From the NCBI GenBank assembly GCA_019918135.1, contig WBZZ01006516.1, forward strand, positions 97,001 to 161,000: 64,000 nt of DNA, written 5' to 3'. Below, piece after piece: positions 32,852 to 42,509 of the stretch (positions are counted from its first letter, which is position 1; the number at the start of each line of letters is the position of its first letter). The translations under genes and the position numbers were made by a program. A model generated the notes under the pieces. It was given only the letters and a program-made list of their open reading frames with translations. It was not told the origin of the DNA and ran no database searches. This DNA is from Paulinella micropora (lineage: Eukaryota > Cercozoa > Imbricatea > Euglyphida > Paulinellidae).

Positions 32852-33760
32852 ATGCTGCGGCACGTACTGTATGCTAAGTACTCACCCGAGGAGGCTAGGA
32901 AGGAACTGGAGAAATTTGTACGAGAGGGAGAAAACGACAAGGAATACGCAAATGGGCACTGGTCGAAGCCGGAAAGCAGACGGATGTACACGGCGCAAAG
33001 AAAGGCTAGGCGCGCGATCGATGGGCTGGCTACGGCGATGGATAAAAGGATTGCGCCGGAGGGAATAGTCAGACCAAGGCAAGGTGAATTGTCGGAAGAA
33101 AAATTCTTGGACTTTTTGGTGAGAACCGAAATCCAGGGGGGTACGACAGTGCCGCGGGCGACAGCACCGGCCGTGCCCTCCACTGCGCCGGCCGACACGG
33201 CCGCCGGCGGTTCCCTGGACCCTGGCTTGCGGCCGCTGACTACGCCGCCGAGCGATGGCCTCTTGTACGACCCGAGCCAGAACCCGCTTCTTGCCTCACT
33301 TGTGGACAACACAGCGGCCGCTGCTGCCGGGGCGCCGCTGTGGCCTAACCCTGCGGGGCCCCTGGTCCCTAACAGCCTGGACAGCGGCCTAAATGACGGC
33401 ATGAACGGTGGCCTCTTCCACGACGACGGCTGGGGCCAGGACCTGTCTCCGCTAGTGGGCAACAACACAGCGGCCGCTGCTGCCGGGGCGCCGCTAGCAG
33501 GCCTGTGGCCTAACCCTCCGGGGCCCCTGGTCCCTACCGGCAGCAACAACAACCTGAATAGCGGCATGGGCGGTGGCCTCGCTGCTGACTGGAACCAGGG
33601 GCTGCCTCTTTCCCCGGCACCGGGGCACACTCCGCCTGCTGCCGGGGCGCAGGTACCAGGCCAGCCGGATGACTTTGAGGAGCTTCCGGTACTCGAAGAC
33701 AGCTACGACCCACTCCCAGACGACCTAGACAACAGCTTTGGCTTTGCGGGCGGATTTTGA
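32852..33760 (+). CDS. Multi-HLH-like protein, part 2 with acidic end
   Basis: Begins MLRHVLYAKYSPEEARKELE, continues the HLH-like style (RKARRAIDGLATAMDKRIAP...SEEKFLDFLV), then has two copies of a unit of about 55 residues (NTAAAAAGAPL, WPNPAGPLVP, LDSGLNDGMNGGL). It ends in an acidic-aromatic tail (FEELPVLEDSYDPLPDDLDN, FGFAGGF) like transcription activation domains. It lies 19 bases after part 1 and probably belongs to the same gene. Stop at 33760. Confidence 0.5.
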   Translation: MLRHVLYAKYSPEEARKELEKFVREGENDKEYANGHWSKPESRRMYTAQRKARRAIDGLATAMDKRIAPEGIVRPRQGELSEEKFLDFLVRTEIQGGTTVPRATAPAVPSTAPADTAAGGSLDPGLRPLTTPPSDGLLYDPSQNPLLASLVDNTAAAAAGAPLWPNPAGPLVPNSLDSGLNDGMNGGLFHDDGWGQDLSPLVGNNTAAAAAGAPLAGLWPNPPGPLVPTGSNNNLNSGMGGGLAADWNQGLPLSPAPGHTPPAAGAQVPGQPDDFEELPVLEDSYDPLPDDLDNSFGFAGGF

Positions 33761-34526
33761 GTAGTGATGCTTGAATTGGTGGCCACCGGGTTCTAAGCAG
33801 GGGTGACAGACTCGCTAAGGTTTTTACCTAGCGCTATAACCTCGCGGTGCCGGCGCTGCCTAGTGCCGTCGCAAGCGGGCCACCCGCCGTGGACAGCAGA
33901 GCTACATTCATTTTGTGCGCGGAGCAGGCAGGCGAGTGAGCCCCTCGTCCTAGGTTTTTGCCAGTGGCCGTCGTACACACGGGGCTGACCGGTGCTTAGG
34001 CCCGACCGTCATTAAAGGCCAGCCAGTCTTTTGGTCCATGGTGGCTGTCCCCAGCCAGCGCACTAGTACCAACCGTCGCAGCAGCGCAGTGGCCACCCTC
34101 TCCTTCCCTCCACCTGCGCCCGCCCGGGGCCGGCCCCCGGCGGGCCCGGGCGGCAGGAGCGGGGGACACACGGAGAGTGAGACGGGCCGCGTGTCTGCCT
34201 GGCTCTCTCCCTCCCACACCCTCTCTTTCCCCCGGCCCGGCCCTCCGCGCCCCCTCCCCCCGCCCGCCGGCCCCTGCCCGGGGGTGCGCAGCGCCTCCTC
34301 CCCCCGCCCGCCGGCCCCTGCCCGGCCCGGCCCTCCGCGCCTCCTCCGCCGCCCGCCGGCCCCGGCCCGGGGGTGCGCAGCGCCTCCTCCCCCCCCCCCC
34401 CCCGGCCCGCCGGCCCCGGCCCGGCGTCGCCATCTCCCCCCCCCCCCCGCGCGTGCACTAAGCGGGGCTACGCCGAGTGGCACGGCAGCCAGTGGCTTTG
34501 GCGCATGACGAGGGAGTGAGAGCCAC
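33761..34526. other. Long intergenic stretch with GC-rich tandem repeats
   Basis: 33761-34040 shows no gene. 34230-34450 has imperfect repeats of a CCGCCCGCCGGCCCCTGCCC-type unit and C runs. Both strands give only Pro/Gly/Arg-rich frames. Confidence 0.5.
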
Positions 34527-35546
34527 ATGCAGCTGGCCGCGCCGGACTGGGCCGAGGTCTGGTGTGGTCACTCCATCGCCTGCCTCGCGCCCGCGGACCT
34601 CGTGGCGCTCGGTCGCGCCTCCCGGGCCTGGCGGGAGCTCGTCTACCGCTACGCGCGGGCCCGCCTCTGGCTGGCCGCGGCGCTCCGGGGCGGCCCGCCG
34701 CCGGCCGTAGACGGGGCCACCGCACTCTTGTCCCAGCCGGACGCCCAGCTGTCGCTGCGGCTGGCCGCTCCGCTGCCGCCCGCCCGCCTGGCGCTGCTGC
34801 GGAGCGCCCTGCCGTGCTACCCCGAGGTGCGGTCGTTGTGTCTGGCCGGCCCGCCCCCGGCCGTAGCCCAGCTGCTGGCGGCCTGGCGGCAGCGCGGCAG
34901 CCAAGGCCGGCGCGCGCGGCGCCTGCGCTCGCTGACACTGGAGCTGGTGCGTGCGCCGGGCCCCGCGCCCCAGTGGACGCACCTGCTGCGCCCCGGGCTG
35001 CGCGCTGTGGCCCGGGACCTGTACACACTGACGCTCGTCCACGTGGACTTTGGGCCCGCGGGCCTCGGCGACCTAGGCTGCCGGGCCCTGCGGCGCCTCG
35101 CGCTCAGCGACTGCACTAACGCCATGCTGTACGGGCCAGACTTTGAGCGCCTGGCGCCGCGCCTGACCGACCTCCGCGTGTGGCAGCCCTGCCCCGACGG
35201 CCTGGTGTGCGGGCCCGAGGACGCGCTGGTGCTGTGCACGGGGGCCGGCTGGCCCCGCCTGGCCAGGGTGCGGCTGGAGCGGCCGCTGGGGCTGTACCAG
35301 CTTCTCCGCTGGCTGCGGACGCGACAGAGCCCGGCCCTGGGCTGGCCGGACGCCACCACGCCCGCCCTGCGGCAGTACGAGCTCGTGGTGGCCACGTGCG
35401 ACCCTTGCATGTGGCACCAGCCGGGGGCCGAGGACGCGGGTGTGCTGGCCGACGGCGCGCTGGCGGCCCTGCTCGAGGGCCTGGGCCCCGCCGGGCGGCC
35501 GGCCTGGCTGCGGCTGGAGCTGCAGTACCTGGACGTGCGCGGGTAG
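34527..35546 (+). CDS. F-box/LRR protein, N-terminal part
   Basis: ATG 34527 (MQLAAPDWAEVWCGHSIACL). Residues 8-45 form an F-box (WCGHSIACLAPADLVALGRA, SRAWRELVYRYA). Leu-rich irregular repeats follow: PEVRSLCLAGPPP, RRLRSLTLELVRAPG, LYTLTLVHVDFGPAGLG, LRRLALSDCTNAML, LTDLRVWQPCPDGL, RLARVRLERPLGLY. Coding-like sequence of the same style continues at 35583. F-box proteins bind Skp1 and bring LRR-bound targets to the SCF ubiquitin ligase. Together the two segments would be about 730 residues. Confidence 0.7.
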   Translation: MQLAAPDWAEVWCGHSIACLAPADLVALGRASRAWRELVYRYARARLWLAAALRGGPPPAVDGATALLSQPDAQLSLRLAAPLPPARLALLRSALPCYPEVRSLCLAGPPPAVAQLLAAWRQRGSQGRRARRLRSLTLELVRAPGPAPQWTHLLRPGLRAVARDLYTLTLVHVDFGPAGLGDLGCRALRRLALSDCTNAMLYGPDFERLAPRLTDLRVWQPCPDGLVCGPEDALVLCTGAGWPRLARVRLERPLGLYQLLRWLRTRQSPALGWPDATTPALRQYELVVATCDPCMWHQPGAEDAGVLADGALAALLEGLGPAGRPAWLRLELQYLDVRG

Positions 35547-35582
35547 GGGCCCGCCGGCCCCGACCTGAACGCCCTGGCCGCC

Positions 35583-36713
35583 TTGGGCCCGCACACGGTG
35601 GCGGTGCTCGACCGCGGCCCCCCCGGCGCGGCCACGGCCGGCGAGGAGGCAGGCGCCGAGCCGACGACGGCAGCCCTGCGGCTGGCACGCGCCTTCGTGG
35701 CTCAGCCCGGGGCGCGCCAGCTGGCGGTGCACCTGGGCCTGCCGCACCACCGGGCGCTGCTGCCGGACCACCCGTCGCCGCTGGACTGCCCCCGCTGGCT
35801 CGAGCGCTGGGCGCGGGCGTGGGCGCGGGCGTGGCCCGCGGGAGCGGGCACGCGCCTGACCCGCGCCTCCCTCCGGTCCTTCAACCTGCCAGCGTACGTG
35901 CTGCAGTACATCCGGCACAGGCAGCGTGGCCTGCGCCCCTGGCTCCTGCTACAGAATAGCGCGTGGCAGGCGTTGTGTGCGCTGGGCACGGCCTTGCACG
36001 TCGAGGATTTCTACCTGTACGACGATCGTGACCCGGACTGCACTTTCCCGTACCAGCCCCCGCCGCCGGGAGGGCCGGCCCCGCACGTCGTGGCCGTCAG
36101 CGGCAGGTACACGTTGTTGCGGCCCTGGGGGGACAGCACCACGGGAGCGCCAGTCTACCGCTGCCGGGGCCTGCAGTTCCGGCTGGGCTGCGACGAGTGG
36201 TGTGCCCTGGCCGACGACCTGGCCGCCCACCGCGAACCGCCCGGCTGGCTGGACTATGCCGCCTGGATCTTCGTGGCGTGCTCGGGCCTGCTGGGCCGGG
36301 CCCAGAGCCCCTCGGAGCTGCTGGCGCGCCTACCCCGGTTGTACCCCCGTGCCTGGGCCCAGGACCACGCGCTGCGTCAGATGCTACTAGCGTACCTCGG
36401 GGACTACCTGCAGCAGCTGCGACACCGCGGCGGCGACGATCCTGTCTGTCTGCAGCGTATTAAGGCCGGCCTGGCCCAGCTGTGCGCGCTGCCCTCCGCG
36501 GCCGGCCCGGACACGCTGTCGCCGCGCCGGGTCCTGAAGGACCCCCGGCCCCGGCGGCAGCTGCAACTGCTGGCTCCACGCCTGTGGCAGGGCGTGCGCA
36601 CCGCGGCGCGGCAAGGCCCCGAAAGCTGGCAGCAACTCGTCACCAGTCACTGGGAGGCGCTCCTGCGGGCCCTGGCCCAACCACCGGGCCCCACGCGCGC
36701 CGGTGGCTGGTAG
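35583..36713 (+). CDS. F-box/LRR protein, C-terminal part
   Basis: LRLARAFVAQPGARQLAVHL, SPLDCPRWLERWARAWARAW, FNLPAYVLQYIRHRQRGLRP, ALGTALHVEDFYLYDDRD, GLQFRLGCDEWCALADDLAA, LPRLYPRAWAQDHALRQMLL, LAQLCALPSAAGPDTLSPRR. Same style as the first part but without clear LRR periodicity. One interruption separates them. Stop at 36713. Confidence 0.6.
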   Translation: MGPHTVAVLDRGPPGAATAGEEAGAEPTTAALRLARAFVAQPGARQLAVHLGLPHHRALLPDHPSPLDCPRWLERWARAWARAWPAGAGTRLTRASLRSFNLPAYVLQYIRHRQRGLRPWLLLQNSAWQALCALGTALHVEDFYLYDDRDPDCTFPYQPPPPGGPAPHVVAVSGRYTLLRPWGDSTTGAPVYRCRGLQFRLGCDEWCALADDLAAHREPPGWLDYAAWIFVACSGLLGRAQSPSELLARLPRLYPRAWAQDHALRQMLLAYLGDYLQQLRHRGGDDPVCLQRIKAGLAQLCALPSAAGPDTLSPRRVLKDPRPRRQLQLLAPRLWQGVRTAARQGPESWQQLVTSHWEALLRALAQPPGPTRAGGW

Positions 36714-37312
36714 GAGGAGGCAAGGGGGGCCTGCCCTCTTCTCGCCACGCCCCGTCACCGGCCCGCCGGGGGAGGGGACTAGGCAGGGCCGGGAGGGAGG
36801 GGGGCGTGGCCGCCGGCGGGAGGGAGCTTAGTTTGTTAAAAAGGGGGGATGTGGCTTGCCGCGGACGCCACAGACAGAGGCCGGGGCGGCCCGCCCCCCG
36901 GCGGCGTGGGCCACGGTCAGGGGCTACTCGGGCTGGGCGGGGCTGCCGGCCCCGGCCGCGACGTGCCCGGCGGGCTTAGTTAGTAGTCATACACCAAGGT
37001 GCCGATGCGGGCCGCGAAGGCCACAGGAGAAGGCAGGGGGCGTAGCAGTTGGCCGGCCGTTGGCTGGCAATCTTTGTTAGCGTAGGTTTTAGTTTGTTTC
37101 TGGTAGCTTGTTGGTTGGTTCCTTTTACCCCTGGTTTGTTGTGGGTGCGAAATCTCGTGCGGGCTTGAGAGTTTTATTGGAAAAAAAATGAACCTAGCTA
37201 GAAAAAATAATTTTGTGTCTCTAAAACTGGCAGGGAGTGGAAGAAAAAAATCACGAGCGCAAAACAGCTCTGGCCAAATCTTAGCACACAGGCGGTTGGC
37301 AGGACACATTGC
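36714..37312. other. Intergenic, no gene seen
   Basis: 600 bases, GC-rich then AT-richer from 37070 on. TTTATT at about 37173 gives AATAAA on the minus strand, a likely poly(A) signal for the gene at 37313. Nothing else recognised. Confidence 0.5.
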
Positions 37313-37843
37313 CTATTCGGCCTGGGACAAGGCCGAGGTCCGGTTCAGCTGCCGCCCAAACTCGTCCCAGATGGCGCCACAGGGACACTTCTCAGATTGT
37401 TCGTCGTACAGGAGTTCTCCACAGCCTTCTCCTTCACACTCACGGACGGCGTAGCATTCTCCTCGCTCGCAGGCCTCCTCGTTGACTTCCTGCAGCGGTT
37501 CCAGCAGTGCACAAGCGCCCGCCAGGGCTCCAAAGAGTTCTTGCAGCAAGGGCGCCGCTACTTCCGCGTTCGCGCTAACTTGTCGAACTCGTTGGCCTAA
37601 GGCAGCGAGCTTGGCCTCCGTGCCCGCAGACTTCTTCCAACAGGCCTGGTATCGGCGGCGTTGGGCACAGAAAGGGCGGTTGACGGGGTCCGATCCACGC
37701 GTAATTAGCGCCAGGTCGGTTTCCGCCAGCGCGGGCCGGGTAGCGGGCCCGGCCTGCACGCGTGCCTTCTTCAGGGGCGGGTTCTCCCCGGGGGCTTCGG
37801 GGGGGCGGTGTTCCGTCTGGTGGGTCTGGGTCGTGGTGCTCAT
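37313..37843 (-). CDS. Small protein with zinc-ribbon-like C terminus
   Basis: 176 residues from ATG 37843 (MSTTTQTHQTEHRPPEAPGE). NLS-like PPLKKARVQ, then RPFCAQRRRYQACWKKSAGT, a helical middle (LLQELFGALAGACALLEPLQ), and a Cys-rich end: CYAVRECEGEGCGELLYDEQ then KCPCGAIWDEFG. The C-x3-4-C...C-x-C spacing resembles a zinc ribbon. Unbroken frame with good flanks. Role unknown, possibly nucleic-acid or protein binding in the nucleus. Confidence 0.65.
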   Translation of the reverse strand: MSTTTQTHQTEHRPPEAPGENPPLKKARVQAGPATRPALAETDLALITRGSDPVNRPFCAQRRRYQACWKKSAGTEAKLAALGQRVRQVSANAEVAAPLLQELFGALAGACALLEPLQEVNEEACERGECYAVRECEGEGCGELLYDEQSEKCPCGAIWDEFGRQLNRTSALSQAE

Positions 37844-38316
37844 ACTTGCTGTTGGTCGGGTCTAGCGTTTTTTGTGTGAAGAGCGGGGCGGCCCTCCCCC
37901 CGTCTGCAGGCCGTGCCCGTGGCGCGCTCGCCGCACGCCTGGCACGCGCCCGGTGTGGGCACGCCTGCCGCGCGTGGCCCCCCCCCCCCGGGGGGGGATG
38001 CCGTCCTGCGTCTGGTGTGGCGGGGGGGGCCTCCTGCACCCCCTGCGCCAGAGCGCACTGCCTGTGCAGGCGCCCCCCCCCCCCCCCGGCGGCACACGTC
38101 GGTTCGGGACGGCGCGCGCTCTGGCCGCGGACCAAGGGGGGAGGGGGCGGCGCACGTCCCACCCCACCCCCCGCCCGCGACCGGGCGTTGCCTGGGTCAG
38201 GTCAGGGGGGGGGGGAAGACCGACGGCCACGTACGCGCCCGCGGGCCACGCCGCGCGTGTGCCGGCGGCGTCTGGGCCACCGCCCGGCTGAGGCCCGCAC
38301 GCTCTTTTCTACTGCA
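37844..38316. other. Intergenic, G/C runs and inverted repeats
   Basis: CCCCCCCCCCGGGGGGGG hairpin at about 37980, C run at 38078-38089, G run at 38205-38214. Every frame is open because of base composition only. No gene seen. Confidence 0.5.
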
Positions 38317-39153
38317 CTAATCAGGCAGCAGCGGCCCCGCTATTCCTGCCTCCGGAGAAACAGTGCTTTCACAATCGCCCGGGCCTTTTACTTGGTAGCC
38401 TCTGTTGCGACCGGCCGGTGGCTTTACCTTCTCCGCGCGGCGGCCTAGACTGGCGAGCGAGCCTAGCGCCTCCTGGACCCCCTGCTGGTCTACCTGGCCC
38501 AGGAAGCCTTCCCTCAGCGCGCGCGCCCGTAGCCGCTCGCTGCCGCGCCTAACCCGTTGGGTGCGGTAGACTGCCTTCTCCTCGTCTTGCATAAGGAAGC
38601 TTTGCCATATAAACGACACTAGCAGCAGCCAGGGGTGCTCGATCTGCCGCTCGAACCATAGATCCCGCCGGTCGCGGCTGCAACAAACCAGCAGGGCCCG
38701 CGCCAGCGACAACAGGCTGCAGTTGCCCTCGTCTTCGCTGTCCTCGCTTTGATCAGCTCTTTGTTTGTGCGATTCCGCGCCGTCGTCCTCGGGGCTCTGG
38801 ACGCAGACCCCCTGGCCCAGACTTGCTTGTAGGGCCCCTGCCAGGTCTTGGCATTGCTGCTCGTCACAGCGCCCTCCCGGGTCATAGAACCAGACCTTCC
38901 CGTCCACGTCCACGAATGTGTGATACGGGTCTTGGCCTGCCTCATTGTATCTGGCGGCCAGGTAGGTCGTGCCAGGCAGGAGGCCCTCTTTCAGGCTGGT
39001 TCTGTTTAGGATTGTGCTAAAAGAGATCACCCTGGGGTGCAGCCGGGCGAACGGCTGTTGATCGCCCCAGCGGAAACCCTGGAGCATGGGTACCATCGTT
39101 TGAGCTTCCCGCCGTCGACGCCGCCCAGCAAATACCCGTCTACAGTGCCCCAC
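38317..39153 (-). CDS. Orphan of the 38.3-40.7 kb gene, C-terminal part
   Basis: QTMVPMLQGFRWGDQQPFAR, LHPRVISFSTILNRTSLKEG, LLPGTTYLAARYNEAGQDPY, HTFVDVDGKVWFYDPGGRCD, CSRDRRDLWFERQIEHPWLL, LVSFIWQSFLMQDEEKAVYR. Globular, with an acidic stretch in the middle (QSEDSEDEG). No family found. It continues the 39027 segment on the minus strand. Confidence 0.55.
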   Translation of the reverse strand: MGHCRRVFAGRRRRREAQTMVPMLQGFRWGDQQPFARLHPRVISFSTILNRTSLKEGLLPGTTYLAARYNEAGQDPYHTFVDVDGKVWFYDPGGRCDEQQCQDLAGALQASLGQGVCVQSPEDDGAESHKQRADQSEDSEDEGNCSLLSLARALLVCCSRDRRDLWFERQIEHPWLLLVSFIWQSFLMQDEEKAVYRTQRVRRGSERLRARALREGFLGQVDQQGVQEALGSLASLGRRAEKVKPPAGRNRGYQVKGPGDCESTVSPEAGIAGPLLPD

Positions 39154-39704
39154 GACTCGAGATGACCCATCCCGAAGTAGATGTACCCGTCCTTAAAGCC
39201 AACGTTGCGCTGCCAGTCGTACTTTTCGGGGTCGCGGACCCCGCGCCAGTACCACCACGCCAGCACCCAGGCGTTCTGATCATTGTACTTGATGGGGTCA
39301 TCCCAGCCCAGTACGCGCGGCCAGCCGGCGTGTGCTGCGGAGGCCCCACGCAGCACGGGCGCACTGGCGTCGACCTCGCGACACACGTACTTGAGGTGCG
39401 TGGAGGCCGCGGCGTAGCTCCAGGCGAACGCCAGGCAGCGCGGCAGCGGCCCCACCGGAAAGACGCTGCGGGGGGCCTCCTTCGACGCCCAGTGGTAGTA
39501 TAGCCCCCTGCGCAGCGCTAAAAGCAGCCAGTGCAGCCTGGCTGCCCGACGCAGGCCCTCCCCCGCCACATAGTAACCCCCGCCCGACTGTACAACGTAC
39601 GTGTCTAGCGCGGCCCATTCTCGGGGGGGGCACCAAGGATCCGTGCTCGCCGTAGCGCTGCAGCGCACGCTGTGCTTCCTGCTGGAAAACAGCCACCACC
39701 TCAT
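39027..39704 (-). CDS. Orphan of the 38.3-40.7 kb gene, middle part
   Basis: Coding-like from about 39640 down: WAALDTYVVQSGGGYYVAGE, RRAARLHWLLLALRRGLYYH, FPVGPLPRCLAFAWSYAAAS, LKYVCREVDASAPVLRG, WDDPIKYNDQNAWVLAWWYW, YDWQRNVGFKDGYIYFGMGH. Rich in Trp and Tyr. No recognised domain. Confidence 0.55.
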   Translation of the reverse strand: MRWWLFSSRKHSVRCSATASTDPWCPPREWAALDTYVVQSGGGYYVAGEGLRRAARLHWLLLALRRGLYYHWASKEAPRSVFPVGPLPRCLAFAWSYAAASTHLKYVCREVDASAPVLRGASAAHAGWPRVLGWDDPIKYNDQNAWVLAWWYWRGVRDPEKYDWQRNVGFKDGYIYFGMGHLESWGTVDGYLLGGVDGGKLKRWYPCSRVSAGAINSRSPGCTPG

Positions 39705-40566
39705 CGAGGGCCACAGCCTTCTTCTTCTGATCTTGTTCCTGGCCGGGCGTGGTTAGCCCGGCACGCGCCAGCGCGCCGAGGGCGAGTTCGCCGCGCTTGC
39801 GCCAGCCGCTCCTAGACCAGTCTGATCGGGGCGGCAGGCTGTCCCGACACGCCGCCACCAGCTCGTCCATGCTGTCGTCTAGCGACAGCAGGCACACCGG
39901 ATCGCGTTCGTACAGCCTCTCGACGCAGACAAAGTCATCATTACTGTTGACTTGGCAAAAGTCATGCGCCAGGAGCTTGGCCCTGGCCCCCAGATCCACC
40001 AGGCTTAGGTCACGGCCCTGCAGCAACACCAAGACGCGACGAAGTGTGTCCTGGTCTCGGTACCAGGGACAGTCTTTCACTCGGTCTAGCAGGTCCGCAA
40101 ACTCGGGCGTCTTGTCGAAAGCAGAATAGCGCCACAACGAGCGCTGTTGAAAGTGTTGCAGGCCCGCCCGGACCAGATCCCCGGCCCGGCCGTCCGGTCG
40201 CGGGACGACGGGATCGGCATCGTCCGCTCTGAGATCGACGTCCGCTTGCAGGCACAGGTCCCATAGCCCCGGGAACCAGATCTCTGCCTTGGCAGCCAGC
40301 CCGACCAGTTCCGACCAACGTGCCCGGTTGGTGCACCCATGCTGTTTCCACCAGGTGTCGCACGTACTCCGCGCTTTTATAAACGTGTCTCCGTTATACG
40401 GGCGCTCGCCCTTGAGCTGCTGCGCGGCCCGGAGGAAGTCGGCCCAGGCCGGGTCTGGGGAGTCGTCGTCCGTGGCCTCGCCCCGGCGGCGCTTGTGGCT
40501 GTCGCCACGTTCGGCAGGGTCCGGGGGAGTCGGCTCCGCTCGAACAGGGCGCACAGGCGCTCGCAC
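39298..40566 (-). CDS. Orphan of the 38.3-40.7 kb gene, N-terminal part
   Basis: Protein-like between 40540 and about 39640: DSHKRRRGEATDDDS (NLS-like), PAWADFLRAAQQLKGERPYN, CDTWWKQHGCTNRARWSELV, FPGLWDLCLQADVDLRADDA, LLVLLQGRDLSLVDLG-type helices, DDSMDELVAACRDSLPPRSD. Further coding-like sequence (GARERWPLPGPCPDGRLLLL) lies upstream to about 40745, so the real start is not known. The whole gene would be about 750 codons with about three interruptions. Function unknown. Confidence 0.5.
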   Translation of the reverse strand: MRAPVRPVRAEPTPPDPAERGDSHKRRRGEATDDDSPDPAWADFLRAAQQLKGERPYNGDTFIKARSTCDTWWKQHGCTNRARWSELVGLAAKAEIWFPGLWDLCLQADVDLRADDADPVVPRPDGRAGDLVRAGLQHFQQRSLWRYSAFDKTPEFADLLDRVKDCPWYRDQDTLRRVLVLLQGRDLSLVDLGARAKLLAHDFCQVNSNDDFVCVERLYERDPVCLLSLDDSMDELVAACRDSLPPRSDWSRSGWRKRGELALGALARAGLTTPGQEQDQKKKAVALDEVVAVFQQEAQRALQRYGEHGSLVPPPRMGRARHVRCTVGRGLLCGGGGPASGSQAALAAFSAAQGAILPLGVEGGPPQRLSGGAAAALPGVRLELRRGLHAPQVRVSRGRRQCARAAWGLRSTRRLAARTGLG

Positions 40567-40749
40567 GCGACCGCGTGGGCCCAGTCAGTCCACGGCTCCA
40601 GCAGGAGGCGCTGCCCCGCCCCCGCGTCCGCCGCCGGCAGGGGCCACAGCGCGTGCCACCGGTCGGCCACCAGCAGCAGCAATCTTCCATCCGGGCAGGG
40701 GCCGGGCAGAGGCCAGCGCTCTCGTGCTCCGTAGCCCACGACAGAGAGT

Positions 40750-41200
40750 GTGCTGCTAGGGAGGGGACGCTGGCGAGCGAGCGGCCGGGGCCGGCGGCAG
40801 GCGCAGGGAGGAAGCAGAAAGAGGGGAGGCTTGTCCTCCCCCCCCCCCCCCCCCGCCTGCCTCTCCCTGCCCCCCCCCCCCCCCCGGGCCTCCCCGTCAG
40901 TCTGCTGGGGGCGGAGATGGAGTCCGGCGGCCCCCCCCGTGCCACACCCCCCCCCCCCCCCCCCGGCAGCCGCTCCTCGGGCGGCGGGGGCGAGCGGGCG
41001 CCACTGCCCCCTCTCGGGTGCGTGCCTGCCGCGTGGCGGGGGGGGCGCCTGCCGCCGGGCGAGCGGGCAAGGGGGGCGCCCCCCCCCCCCCCTCCTCCGT
41101 TCCCCCGTCCCCCCCCCACCGGCCGCGGCGCCCGCTCGCCCCCCCCCCCCCCGGCGTGTGCGCCGGGCGGCGGGCAGCACATTGTTCGGCAGGCACAGAG
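40750..41200. other. Intergenic, many C runs
   Basis: Five long C runs (about 40839, 40871, 40947, 41080, 41141) with G-rich partners that can pair. No gene seen in this GC-extreme block between divergent genes. Confidence 0.6.
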
Positions 41201-41932
41201 ATGGAAGCGCCTAGCACCCCCGTCCCGAGCAAGAAAGCACCACGGAAGAGAAGGCACGGTCGTACCCCTCCACTGGAGGATCCCTGGGGCGGGGAAACAC
41301 TAGACCCCAAACGACAGAAGACTGGCGCGGAGGCACCCGGCGCGGAGGAGGCGCCCGGGGGACCGACTGCCGCACCCGCCGCGCCCGCCGCACCCGCGGA
41401 CCGGACCTCCTCAGCCGGGGCGGACGTGCGCTCCACGGACCCCGCCGCCGCCCCGGCGGACGTGCGCTCCACGGACCCGACCTCCTCAGCCGGGGCGGAC
41501 GTGCGCTCCACGGACCCGACCTCCGCCGCCGCGGCGCCCGCGGACCCTAATCCCGCGCCCGAGCAGCCGCCGCCCGGCCCCGAGCCCGTAGCCGGCGGCC
41601 GGGGCCACGACATCGGTGATTGGAAGCTACTGCAGGAGGCGCAGTCCTTGCTCATCCAGAGCTGTGCGCAGCTAGCCGGCGCGATCGCTCGCAAGCGCGA
41701 GGTCACACCCTACATCGAGATCTCACACTTTGGCCACAGCGACACTTTGCACCACCTAGTACGGCTGCATACCCTCCTGGCAGAGGCCTTGTGCCTGCAG
41801 CAGCTGCACTTGACCAAGAGCAAGGATGTGCAAGCCAAGGTAGCGGCTGCCGGCGCCATCATCCAGCTCCTGCCCGCGCACCTGGCGGCGCGGGCGGCCA
41901 CGGACATCAAGCTCGTGGGCCCGGACGCCTAG
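41201..41932 (+). CDS. Nuclear-type protein with repeat linker and helical C terminus
   Basis: 243 residues from ATG 41201 (MEAPSTPVPSKKAPRKRRHG). A bipartite-like basic signal at residues 11-20 is followed by an Ala/Pro linker with three copies of GADVRSTDP. The C-terminal 110 residues are helical: DWKLLQEAQSLLIQSCAQLA, FGHSDTLHHLVRLHTLLAEA, LQQLHLTKSKDVQAKVAAAG, AIIQLLPAHLAARAATDIKL. A duplicated piece of the last 24 codons is at 45410-45481. AATAAA at 42045. No family recognised. Confidence 0.65.
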   Translation: MEAPSTPVPSKKAPRKRRHGRTPPLEDPWGGETLDPKRQKTGAEAPGAEEAPGGPTAAPAAPAAPADRTSSAGADVRSTDPAAAPADVRSTDPTSSAGADVRSTDPTSAAAAPADPNPAPEQPPPGPEPVAGGRGHDIGDWKLLQEAQSLLIQSCAQLAGAIARKREVTPYIEISHFGHSDTLHHLVRLHTLLAEALCLQQLHLTKSKDVQAKVAAAGAIIQLLPAHLAARAATDIKLVGPDA

Positions 41933-42509
41933 GCCTGGCGGGGGCCAGCCGCAGCGCGTACACAGCTACGGCTGCACCAGCTGCGCTGGACAGCGCTCGC
42001 AGCAGCAGCGCTCCGGCACCCAGGGCAGATCAGTACGCTGACTTAATAAAAACCTACGTTCAGGCCTTGGACGAACCGGGCCCCGGACTGCCACCGGCGG
42101 GCCAAGACCACAGGGGCTGCAGATGCCACCGGCCCCGCTTAACCAGCCGGGTCTGGTGGGCGCCCGGGCTAGCCTCCCCCCCCTGTAGTGTATGTCGGGG
42201 GGGGGGGGGTGCCGGGTCCGGCTGCTGATACTGGCCTGCGTGCACCTACTTACGGGAGTGTCTTTTTTTAAGAATGCTGGACGGCAAGGGGGAGAGCCCG
42301 CGTCATCTTCCGCCGGCGCTGCGCCGGCGGGAAAACCACCAGTTCCCCCTCGTTCGGCCCCCCCCCCCCACAACTACTACTACTACCACCTTCCACATCC
42401 TTCGGCGATATTCTCTGCTGGGACATGCCCAGGAAAAGCCAGCACAAGAAAACAAGAGGCATGCGATTCCCCCACGCGAGTAAATTTGGTGTGTCCTGTC
42501 TCTTACCTA
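41933..42509. other. Intergenic
   Basis: Poly(A) signal at 42045-42050, a GCCGGCGCTGCGCCGGC hairpin near 42311, G run near 42200. Between 42192 and 42280 a frame with a hydrophobic stretch (RVRLLILACVHLLTGVSFF) exists but leads nowhere convincing. Confidence 0.4.

Noticed and set aside
33996-34528. Overlapping Gly/Arg-rich and Pro-rich frames on both strands
   Set aside because: Open because of extreme GC repeats; no frame shows conserved motifs or balanced composition.
37844-38448. Plus-strand frames of up to 228 codons
   Set aside because: Composition is set by C and G runs; no start context and no motif.
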